This document shows positions 43,498-50,495 of a DNA stretch of 64,000 bases, piece after piece. Under the pieces are notes generated by a model that ran no database searches, was not told where the DNA came from, and saw nothing but the letters and a program-made list of their open reading frames with translations. The DNA lies in assembly GCF_023218175.1 (NCBI RefSeq), contig NZ_JALPTH010000005.1, positions 62,001 to 126,000 of the forward strand, given 5' to 3'. Made by a program: the position numbers and the translations under genes. The stretch is from Streptomyces lichenis (GTDB lineage: Bacteria; Actinomycetota; Actinomycetes; Streptomycetales; Streptomycetaceae). Within the stretch, counting starts at the first letter, position 1; the number at the start of each line of letters is the position of its first letter.

Positions 43498-43689
43498 ATG
43501 CGCATCTCGATCGACGAGCACGTCTGCATCGGCGCCGGCCAGTGCGCCCTGACCTCCCCGCAGGTCTTCACCCAGGACGAGGACGGCTTCGGCGCCGTCC
43601 TCACCGGCCGCGAGGACGGCGCCGGCGACCCCCTGGTCAAGGAGGCCGCGCGGGCCTGCCCGGTCCAGGCGATCACCGTCGACGGCTGA
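43498..43689 (+). CDS. 3Fe-4S ferredoxin
   Basis: 63-residue ferredoxin with CIGAGQC and later ARACPVQAI, the three-Cys pattern of the [3Fe-4S] ferredoxins that serve actinobacterial P450s. It is preceded by GAGAGAGG and lies in the same operon as the P450, to which it most likely donates electrons. Confidence 0.93.
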   Translation: MRISIDEHVCIGAGQCALTSPQVFTQDEDGFGAVLTGREDGAGDPLVKEAARACPVQAITVDG

Positions 43690-43961
43690 CGGCCGCCCCC
43701 GGCACGGGCGCGGGCACGGCGCCCCGGCGCGCGGAGGCCTCGGCCCGGGCCTTGGGCGCCTCCGTGGCGAGCCGGATCATGCGCCTCCGGACAGGAGCCG
43801 CCCGCGGCCGCGTGCCCAAAGATCCTGGGCAGGGGCGGTATGGGCCGTTCCGCGGAGTGCTTCCAGCCATTTCACCTCTTGCGTGACTTCCGCCACTGAG
43901 ACTTCGATGATCACCGCTTACGTTCATCGGGTCCCACCGCTCGATGATCGAACAGGGAGTC

Positions 43962-44375
43962 ATGCACATGTTCCTCACCAAGAAGCGAATAGCGACCGTC
44001 GGTCTCGTGGCGGCACTGGCGCTGCCGGCTACGGCCGCCGTGGCGGGCGAGATCTCCGGCAGCCGTCTGCCGTTCTCCATCCAGACTTCCGGCTCCGCTG
44101 AGGACAGCAACCGCTGGAACGGCCCGGGCTCCGGTCACGCCAAGCCATGCGGGGATGTCCCGGCCTCGCAGCCCAACTCGTTCAGCGCCTATATCTACGA
44201 GGACAAGTCGTTCTTGCCCGACCCGCAGGTCGCCTCGACCTCGCGGGCCTACTCTCAGGCGTACGGCTGCGGCTCGTACAAGGGCACCAACACGGGCGGC
44301 AAGTACTACACCAAGGCCACCTGGTCCGGTATCCCCGGCAGCCGCGCCAACGGCTTCGTGGCCGCCGAGAACTGA
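43962..44375 (+). CDS. Small secreted protein upstream of an ABC exporter
   Basis: 137-residue exported protein of no family I recognise. ATG 43962 follows AGGGAG; the signal peptide (FLTKKRIATVGLVAALALP) probably ends near AVAGE. The mature part is about 105 residues, rich in Ser, Gly, Tyr and Asn, with two Cys (HAKPCGD and AYGCGSY) that could form one disulfide, and ends TWSGIPGSRANGFVAAEN. Genes for an ABC ATPase and two membrane proteins follow 72 bp downstream. It might be a bacteriocin-like or surface protein handled or countered by that transporter. Confidence 0.7.
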   Translation: MHMFLTKKRIATVGLVAALALPATAAVAGEISGSRLPFSIQTSGSAEDSNRWNGPGSGHAKPCGDVPASQPNSFSAYIYEDKSFLPDPQVASTSRAYSQAYGCGSYKGTNTGGKYYTKATWSGIPGSRANGFVAAEN

Positions 44376-44447
44376 CCGGGCACCGGACCGGACAGCCCGA
44401 CGGCAGACCGGGACCGGACGACAGACCGGACGAACTGACAGGAAACC

Positions 44448-45245
44448 GTGTCCGTAGACAGTCACACCACCGCGGGCGGCAGCGCGCCGACCGCGAACGT
44501 CGAGGGCGCCACGGTCCGCTACAAGACCGTGGTCGCCCTCGACGGCGTCCATGCCGACTTCCACCCCGGCACCACCGCCCTGCTCGGGCCGAACGGCGCG
44601 GGCAAGACCACCCTGCTCTCGCTGCTGAGCACAGCCCGGCAGCCGGACCAGGGGGCGGTGAGCCTGCTCGGCGCACCCGTGCGCGGGCGGGCGAACGTCC
44701 GCCGGGTGCGGGAGCGCATCGGCGTGCTACCGCAGTCCTTCGGCTACTACCCGCGCTACACCGTCCGGGAGTTCGTCGAGTACGCGGCCTGGCTGCGCCG
44801 GGTACCGAGCACGGAGCGGGCCGGGCGGGTGCGCGAGGCGCTGGGCCTGGTGGAGCTGGAGCGGTACGCGGACCGGCGGATGGGCGCCCTGTCCGGCGGC
44901 ATGCTGCGCCGGGCCGGGATCGCCCAGGCAGTGGTCAACCGCCCGGCCCTGGTGCTGCTGGACGAGCCGACGGTGGGCCTCGACCCGGCGCAGCGGATCG
45001 GTTTCCGCACCCTGATCCGGGCGCTCGGGGAGCGCTCCGCGGTGGTGATGAGCACGCACCTGGCCGAGGACGTGGCGCAGGTCTGCGACCACATCCATGT
45101 GCTGCTGGAGGGGCGGATGCGGTTCACCGGCTCGGCCGCCGAGCTGTGCGCCGAGGCCGACGGCCATGACGGCACCACGCTGGACGGCTCGGCGGTGGAG
45201 GCCGGCTATCTGGCCGTGGTGGGGCGGAACGGTGTACCGGTATGA
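44448..45245 (+). CDS. ABC transporter ATP-binding protein
   Basis: 265-residue single cassette with Walker A GPNGAGKTT, Q-loop LPQSFGYYP, signature LSGGMLRRAG, Walker B LVLLDEPTVGLD and switch His in MSTHL. GTG 44448 is the start. It resembles the ATPases of ABC-2-type exporters and antibiotic-resistance pumps. It overlaps the next gene by 4 bp (ATGA), and the two following membrane proteins probably form its channel. Confidence 0.9.
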   Translation: MSVDSHTTAGGSAPTANVEGATVRYKTVVALDGVHADFHPGTTALLGPNGAGKTTLLSLLSTARQPDQGAVSLLGAPVRGRANVRRVRERIGVLPQSFGYYPRYTVREFVEYAAWLRRVPSTERAGRVREALGLVELERYADRRMGALSGGMLRRAGIAQAVVNRPALVLLDEPTVGLDPAQRIGFRTLIRALGERSAVVMSTHLAEDVAQVCDHIHVLLEGRMRFTGSAAELCAEADGHDGTTLDGSAVEAGYLAVVGRNGVPV

Positions 45246-46540
45246 GGCGGGTGCTGCTCACCGAGATGCGGCGCGGCGAGGCGGGCAAGGTCGCCCTGCT
45301 GGCGGGCGCGGCCGGCGTCTGGTACCTGCTCTCCGCGGACGTGGCGGTCAGTGACTGGATCGGCTGGTGGAATCAGGCGAGCATCAAGGTCCAGGTCTTC
45401 GGTGTGATCGTGATGGGCTCGCTGATGAGCGCCACCGCCGCGTGGACGGCGGGCCGGGCCCGGCGCACCCGGGTGGACGCCTGGTCCGACACCGCTCCTC
45501 GCGGAGGCTGGTCGCAGGCGCTGCTGCTGTGGGCGGCGGCCTGGCTGTGGTCGCTGCTGGTGTACGCGGTGATGGCCGCCGTCGCCTTCCAGCGCACCGC
45601 CGCCGTCAGCGAGGTCACCGCCCCGGTGTGGAGCCCGTTGGTGCTGGGTGCCGCGATGACCGGGTTGCAGATCGCGGCGGGTGTCTGCGCGGGCACCCTG
45701 CTGCCGTCCCGGATCACCGCCCCGGCCATGGGTGTGCTCTGGTACCTGGTCTTCGTGGTCCTCGCCTTCCTCCCGGGTCTCTCCCTGGCCCGGCTGTTCC
45801 CGGCCCTCGACGAGCACTGGGACGCCACCTTCCAGCCGCACACGGCCCGTCTGCTGGTCGCGGCCCTGTGGTGCGCCGCGGCGGCACTGGCCGTGCTGGC
45901 GCTGCCCGCGCTGCTGCGACGGCCGGTGTTCTCCCCGGGGCCACTGGCCGCCGTACCGGCCGTGCTGGCCCTGGCCGCCGGCGGCGTCCTGTTGACCGTC
46001 CGCGCCCCGGTGGGCGAACCGTTCTGGGCGGTACGGGCCGAGCAGCCGGCCGCGCCGGTGTGTGCGACGGAGGGCCGGGTCCGCGCCTGCCTGTGGCCGG
46101 ACGATCGGCATCTGCTGCCCCAGGCGCGCGACGCGGCCCGGGCCGTGGACCGGGCGGTCGGCGCGCTGCCCGGGTTCCGCCGCGACTTCCGTCAGACCGG
46201 GCTGCGGCCGGCCGGCCCGGACAGCGCGGAACTCCCGGTGTACCGGCCGGTCCTGGACTCGGCCACGATGACCGAGGCCATGCTCGGCTCCGCCCTCCCC
46301 CCGCGACCGGAGGGGTGCGCGCCGCACATGCTGCGGGAGACCGGCGGCTACCCCGACGCCTTCCTGGTGGAGGCCGTGGTCAACTCCCGCGCCAAGCTGG
46401 TCACGCCGTACTACGGGGACCAGTTCGCCGCAGTCCTGGAACGGGTGCTGGCCACGCCGGCCGCCGACCAGGACCGCTGGCTGTCCGCCGCCGCCGATGC
46501 CATCGGCCGGTGCCGGCCCGTCCCCGCGCCGCCCCGGTGA
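45242..46540 (+). CDS. ABC exporter-associated membrane protein with extracytoplasmic domain
   Basis: 432-residue protein with six or seven hydrophobic segments in residues 1-260 (e.g. LLAGAAGVWYLLSA; MGVLWYLVFVVLAFLPGL; VPAVLALAAGGVLLTV) and then a soluble region of about 170 residues with three Cys (APVCATEGRVRACLW; PEGCAPHML) facing outside. I recognise no family beyond ABC-2-like permease organisation. It is coupled to the ATPase (ATGA) and to the next membrane protein (GTGA). The soluble tail could bind the exported or sensed molecule. Confidence 0.7.
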   Translation: MRRVLLTEMRRGEAGKVALLAGAAGVWYLLSADVAVSDWIGWWNQASIKVQVFGVIVMGSLMSATAAWTAGRARRTRVDAWSDTAPRGGWSQALLLWAAAWLWSLLVYAVMAAVAFQRTAAVSEVTAPVWSPLVLGAAMTGLQIAAGVCAGTLLPSRITAPAMGVLWYLVFVVLAFLPGLSLARLFPALDEHWDATFQPHTARLLVAALWCAAAALAVLALPALLRRPVFSPGPLAAVPAVLALAAGGVLLTVRAPVGEPFWAVRAEQPAAPVCATEGRVRACLWPDDRHLLPQARDAARAVDRAVGALPGFRRDFRQTGLRPAGPDSAELPVYRPVLDSATMTEAMLGSALPPRPEGCAPHMLRETGGYPDAFLVEAVVNSRAKLVTPYYGDQFAAVLERVLATPAADQDRWLSAAADAIGRCRPVPAPPR

Positions 46541-47148
46541 ACCCCGTCCTCGCCTTCGTCCGCAGCCGCGACCTGCCCCGCGCGGCCGCCGTTTCGCTGG
46601 TGCTGGCCCTGGCCGCCGCGGTGTTCGCCGGGACGCGGGTCGAGATCCCGGACTTCCGCTACCTGGTCGACTACGGCATCCCGGTGGCGGCGGTCGCGCC
46701 GGTGGCCCATGCCATCGTCCTCGGCACCACGCTGCACTCCCCCATGGCCGACCTGGAGCACACCGCCGCCCAGCCCATGGCCCTCTTCCGGCGCCTGCAC
46801 CTGCTCGCGCTCACCGCGCTGGCGGCCGCGCTCTCCGCACTGCCGGTGCTCTTCGGACTGCCCGTCGACGTGGCGGCCGCCTCGGTCCGCAACGCGGTCG
46901 GTTATGTGGGTCTGGCCGCGATCAGCGCGCGCCTCTTCGGCAGCGGTCTGGCCTGGCTGCTGCCGCTGGGCACCTTCGGCCCCACGCTGCTGCTCGGTGT
47001 GGCGCCGGACAACACCCCGGAGTGGTGGGCCTGGTCGATCCACCCTCCGTACGCGTCCGGCGCCCTGGCGGCCGCCGCCCTCCTCTGGCTGGCCTCCCTC
47101 CTCCTGCCGCCCGCCCCGCCCCGGGCGGAGGACCGCGCGGAGGCGTAG
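46537..47148 (+). CDS. Membrane protein, second ABC exporter subunit
   Basis: 203-residue hydrophobic protein with five to six membrane segments (AAAVSLVLALAAAVFAG; VAAVAPVAHAIVLGT; LHLLALTALAAALSALPVLF; AWLLPLGTFGPTLLLGVA; ALAAAALLWLASLLLPP). GTG 46537 overlaps the preceding stop (GTGA). It ends the four-gene unit that starts with the small secreted protein and converges with the lipoprotein gene. Confidence 0.7.
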   Translation: MNPVLAFVRSRDLPRAAAVSLVLALAAAVFAGTRVEIPDFRYLVDYGIPVAAVAPVAHAIVLGTTLHSPMADLEHTAAQPMALFRRLHLLALTALAAALSALPVLFGLPVDVAAASVRNAVGYVGLAAISARLFGSGLAWLLPLGTFGPTLLLGVAPDNTPEWWAWSIHPPYASGALAAAALLWLASLLLPPAPPRAEDRAEA

Positions 47149-47175
47149 CGGCGGAGTGCGGCGGATGTGCGGCTC

Positions 47176-48627
47176 CTAGCCCTGGGCCGCCGGGAACACG
47201 AAGAAGCCCTTGCCCGTGCTGAGGTAGCCGTATCCCGACGACCGCGAGAAGAGCGGGATGCTCTCCTCGGGCAGGCTCTTGGCGAGCACCTTCTTGGTAC
47301 GGCCGTCCACGGCGAGGTACGCGTCCTCGGCGCCGTTCTCGCCGTCGACGATGCCGTAGAGGACGCCGTCGGGGGCGAAGCGCAGCGGCTCCATCGCCTT
47401 CTCGCCCTCGGCCTGCGCCCTGACCTCCTTGCCGTCGGCCGGCCGCCACACGGCCGTGCCCCGCTCCGTGTGGACGGCGGCCAGGGTGCGGTCGAGGCTG
47501 AAGACGGAGGAGCCCTCGGTGTTGACGGTGTCGTACGGGCTGTCCGCGTACGTGTACTTCGAGGAGCCGCCGACCTGCTTGCCGGTCGCGATGTCATAGG
47601 TCGCCGTCACCCAGGTGTCAGTGGCGATGACGCCCGCGCCCCAGGCGGTCAGCACCTTGCCGTCGCGCACGTCGAGGACCCGGATATGGCTGCTGGCGCG
47701 CTTCCCGTCCTCGTCCAGCTCCACCCCGGGCGGCGGGGTGACGTCCGCGGTGCTCCAGACCTTCTTCCCGCCGGCCGGCTCCGTCATGACGAGCTGCGCC
47801 GGGTCCTCCTGGTAGGTGGAGGCGTTCTCCACATGGAAGGTGTACGGGCCGGTGATCAGCGGCGCGTGGCCCGGCCCGCCATCGATGTCCTTGTTGCGCG
47901 GGTCGAAACCGCACGAGGCCATCAGCCCGGTGCAGACGACCTTGCGGACCGCGCCGCCGTCGATGGCGGTGAGCTTGAGGCCCGCCTCCCCGTCCTGCTC
48001 GACGACATACCCCTCGTGGACGTCGAACGTGTCGCCCTCGCGCGTGATCCTGCCCAGCTCCGCGCCATCGCCGCCGTAGACGGTGACCGTGGTGCTGGTC
48101 TTCTCCGCACTCAGCCCGTCCGACTCCGTGGTGGCACCGGTGAGCACCGCGACCGCCCGGACGCCCTGGTGCCAGGTGGTGGCGACCACCCGGTCGGCCT
48201 TCACCGTGAGGGTCTTGCGCACCTCGCCGGTCCTCACGTCCCGGAACTCCAGGGTCGTCGGTGCGGAGGCGCCGCCGACGGACAGCGCGCCGACGGTCCC
48301 GTCCACCGGCCCCTTGTCGGACCCGCCCCCCGAGGCGTACGCGCCCTGGGCGTCCTTGGCGAACAGGAAGGTGTCCCCGAGGTCGATGGGCTCGGCGGGC
48401 GACGGAAGGCTCCACGCCGGTTCGGCGGCCAGGCCCGGGACCGCGGGCCCGTCGTAGCGGGGGCCCTTGACCGCCGCATCGCCCGGTCGGGCCGCGCCGG
48501 CCGAGCCGGTGGCCGGTCCCCCGGCCTTCGGCTTCGCGGCGGGCTCCTCGCCCCCGGAGCTGCCGCACCCCGCCACCAGCCCCGCCGAAAGGACGAGGCC
48601 GACCGCCGCCACCGTGTACGTGTTCAT
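47176..48627 (-). CDS. Beta-propeller-like lipoprotein
   Basis: 483-residue lipoprotein: signal sequence VAAVGLVLSAGLVAGCG with lipobox Cys near residue 21, an Ala/Gly/Pro linker, then repeated beta-rich blades of the PQQ/WD type (e.g. LEFRDVRTGEVRKTLTVKAD; HIRVLDVRDGKVLTAWGAGV; GTAVWRPADGKEVRAQAEGE). No catalytic motif is visible. ATG 48627 removes a long unlikely N-terminal extension. It is divergent from the Crp/Fnr gene. A scaffolding or sensing role on the cell surface is a guess. Confidence 0.8.
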   Translation of the reverse strand: MNTYTVAAVGLVLSAGLVAGCGSSGGEEPAAKPKAGGPATGSAGAARPGDAAVKGPRYDGPAVPGLAAEPAWSLPSPAEPIDLGDTFLFAKDAQGAYASGGGSDKGPVDGTVGALSVGGASAPTTLEFRDVRTGEVRKTLTVKADRVVATTWHQGVRAVAVLTGATTESDGLSAEKTSTTVTVYGGDGAELGRITREGDTFDVHEGYVVEQDGEAGLKLTAIDGGAVRKVVCTGLMASCGFDPRNKDIDGGPGHAPLITGPYTFHVENASTYQEDPAQLVMTEPAGGKKVWSTADVTPPPGVELDEDGKRASSHIRVLDVRDGKVLTAWGAGVIATDTWVTATYDIATGKQVGGSSKYTYADSPYDTVNTEGSSVFSLDRTLAAVHTERGTAVWRPADGKEVRAQAEGEKAMEPLRFAPDGVLYGIVDGENGAEDAYLAVDGRTKKVLAKSLPEESIPLFSRSSGYGYLSTGKGFFVFPAAQG

Positions 48628-48768
48628 TTTTCCCCCGTACGCCTGCCATGAGCTGTGGGCGCGTGATCTTGAAATGCCCACGGCAGCGTAAGCGACCCTC
48701 ACGGAAGTACCGGACCGGAGGCAGATGTTCCGCCACACCGCCATGCGAGCGGCCCCTACGGTGGTCAC

Positions 48769-49425
48769 ATGAGCGAAGACACCTCCGCGTTACCGGCCCG
48801 TCCGCTGCGCGATCTGATTCCCGCGGAAGCCTGGCAGCACATCGAGGACCTGCCCACCCGCCCGCACCGGGCGGCCGACACCCTGCTGCGGCAGGGCGAG
48901 GGCGGGCATCATGTGCTGGCGCTGGTGGACGGTCTGGTCAAGGTCGTCCACACGAGCCGCGACGGCAGGAAGCGGCTGCTGGCCTTCCGGGGTCCGGGTG
49001 AACTGCTGGGCGAGATGGCACTCCAGGACGGCGGTGTGCGCACCGCCTCGGTGCACGCGATTACCGACTGCAAAGTGAAGGTCCTGCTGGCGGTCGACTT
49101 CCGGAGCTTCGTGGAGAAGTACCGGCTGGCGCCCCAACTGGCGATCTACGCGGTGAGCCGGGTCCGGGAGCAGACCCAGGGCTATGACGGCGACACCGTC
49201 CAGCGGCTCGCGGCAGCGCTGCTCCGGCTGGTCGAGATCGCTCCGAAAGGGCGCTTCTCCCTCACCCGGGACGAGTTGGCGCAGCACCTGGGAGTGGGAC
49301 GTCGCTCCATCGCGGAGGCGCTCACCGTCTTCGGCCCGGAGTGCGTCACGGTGGGCCGGGCGTGGGTCGAGGTACTGGACCCCTGCCGCCTGCGCGCTCT
49401 GGCCGGTGGTGAGCCGTACACCTGA
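48769..49425 (+). CDS. Crp/Fnr family regulator with an early TTA codon
   Basis: 218-residue transcription factor. A cyclic-nucleotide-binding beta-roll covers about residues 25-140 (LRQGEGGHHVLALVDGLVKV; RGPGELLGEMAL), with a winged HTH at 155-210 (FSLTRDELAQHLGVGRRSIA). Codon 8 (48790-48792) is TTA, so translation should depend on the bldA leucyl-tRNA, as for developmental genes in Streptomyces. A perfect GTGAC-N4-GTCAC site lies 11 bp after its stop, before the cyclase-like gene, fitting a Crp-type operator. It differs from the global Crp in lacking strong conservation of the E. coli-like cAMP-pocket residues I could pick out. Confidence 0.87.
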   Translation: MSEDTSALPARPLRDLIPAEAWQHIEDLPTRPHRAADTLLRQGEGGHHVLALVDGLVKVVHTSRDGRKRLLAFRGPGELLGEMALQDGGVRTASVHAITDCKVKVLLAVDFRSFVEKYRLAPQLAIYAVSRVREQTQGYDGDTVQRLAAALLRLVEIAPKGRFSLTRDELAQHLGVGRRSIAEALTVFGPECVTVGRAWVEVLDPCRLRALAGGEPYT

Positions 49426-49435
49426 GGCATGCGAT

Positions 49436-49449
49436 GTGACGGCCGTCAC
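49436..49449. promoter_or_regulatory. Crp-type operator
   Basis: GTGACGGCCGTCAC is a perfect 14-bp palindrome and fits the GTG-N6-GNCAC consensus that I recall for Streptomyces Crp. It is between the Crp/Fnr-like gene and the cyclase-like gene, 120 bp before the latter. Confidence 0.7.
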
Positions 49450-49466
49450 CCTCCTTGTGTGCTCGC

Positions 49467-49481
49467 GGAGCGGAACGCCGT
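49467..49481 (+). promoter_or_regulatory. 15-bp element shared by both operons of the locus (copy 1)
   Basis: GGAGCGGAACGCCGT is identical to 53782-53796. Each copy begins about 95-100 bp before the first gene of its transcription unit. GGAAC inside it resembles the -35 of many ECF sigma promoters. Confidence 0.45.
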
Positions 49482-49568
49482 GCCCTTCTCCGTGAGGCTC
49501 GACGGGCGCCGACCCCGGTGGACGACCACTGGCCGCGCGGCCTGACCGGACCTCACGGAGGAGTGACC

Positions 49569-50495
49569 ATGTACGACGACCACAGCGAGCTGCCCCGGGC
49601 GAGCGCCCGCCCCTACACCCGGAGCCGGCTCCTCCCCCCGTACCGCGGCGTCATCGCCGTGGACGCCAAGGACTTCACCGGCCTGCCCGCGATCGAGCAC
49701 GAGGTGGTCAGCCGGGCGGTGCCGGAGCTGCTCCGGTTGTCCCTGGACCGGGCCGGCCTCGCCGCGCTCTGGGAGGACCGGAAGTTCTCCGCCACCACCG
49801 GCGACGGGTATGTCATCGGCTGCGATCCGAGCCTGCTGCCCTTCGTCATCCACCCCTGGCTGTACACCCTCCAAGAGGTGCTGACCGAGTACAACGTCCA
49901 CTCCCTGGGCGCGGCGCCGATCCGGCTGCGGGTCAGTCTGCACGTCGGCCCGCTGCCCGACACCGGAGACGAGTTCGGCGGCAACGGCACGGCGCGCAAC
50001 GACACGCACCGCCTGCTGGACTCGCGTCCGGCGAAGGCCGTGCTGGCCGGGTCGCGCAGCATCACCCAGGTGGTGGCCGTCCTCTCGGAGCGCTGCTATC
50101 AGGACGCCGTGGCCAGTGGCTACACCGGCCGCCACCCGGACCACTTCATCGAGGTGCCGGCGACCGTGGACGGCAAGCGGTTCGCCCAGCAGGCGTGGAT
50201 CTACGTGCCGCAGCCCTCCGGCCCGCTGGACGACCGGCACATCCTCGGCGAAGCCGCGGACGAGGGCGCGGGCCCGGACGTGCACCCGCAGGCACGGCCG
50301 GACGGTGTCCGGGACGTCGTCCGCACCACCAACAGGGCCCCTCGCGGCAACATCAACACCGGCACGGTGCACGGCGGGCAGAGCGTGGCCAACCATCACG
50401 TCGCCGGGGACCAGGTCGGCGGCAACAAGGCCGGCAAGGTCCGCGGCTACCAGGGGGACCGGGTGCACGGCGACAAGAACCAGGGGCGGTCGTGA
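49569..50495 (+). CDS. Class III nucleotide-cyclase-like protein with C-terminal NTG-GGQ motif
   Basis: 308-residue protein. The N-terminal ~215 residues fit a class III nucleotidyl cyclase homology domain: metal Asp32 in VIAVDAKDFTG, second metal Asp79 in SATTGDGYVIG, RLRVSLHVGPL, and NDTHR, where Asn and Arg have the i,i+4 spacing of the transition-state pair in active cyclases. Substrate preference cannot be read. The C-terminal tail (from residue 260) is glycine-rich: GNINTGTVHGGQ, then VAGDQVGG and GDRVHGDK. It overlaps the next gene by GTGA. Pycsar defence cyclases share this fold, which is suggestive only. Confidence 0.7.
   Translation: MYDDHSELPRASARPYTRSRLLPPYRGVIAVDAKDFTGLPAIEHEVVSRAVPELLRLSLDRAGLAALWEDRKFSATTGDGYVIGCDPSLLPFVIHPWLYTLQEVLTEYNVHSLGAAPIRLRVSLHVGPLPDTGDEFGGNGTARNDTHRLLDSRPAKAVLAGSRSITQVVAVLSERCYQDAVASGYTGRHPDHFIEVPATVDGKRFAQQAWIYVPQPSGPLDDRHILGEAADEGAGPDVHPQARPDGVRDVVRTTNRAPRGNINTGTVHGGQSVANHHVAGDQVGGNKAGKVRGYQGDRVHGDKNQGRS

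Noticed and set aside
43690..43961. A gene in the gap between ferredoxin and the secreted protein
   Set aside because: Frames across the gap lack ribosome binding sites and consist of Ala/Arg/Pro-rich sequence; nothing supports a gene.
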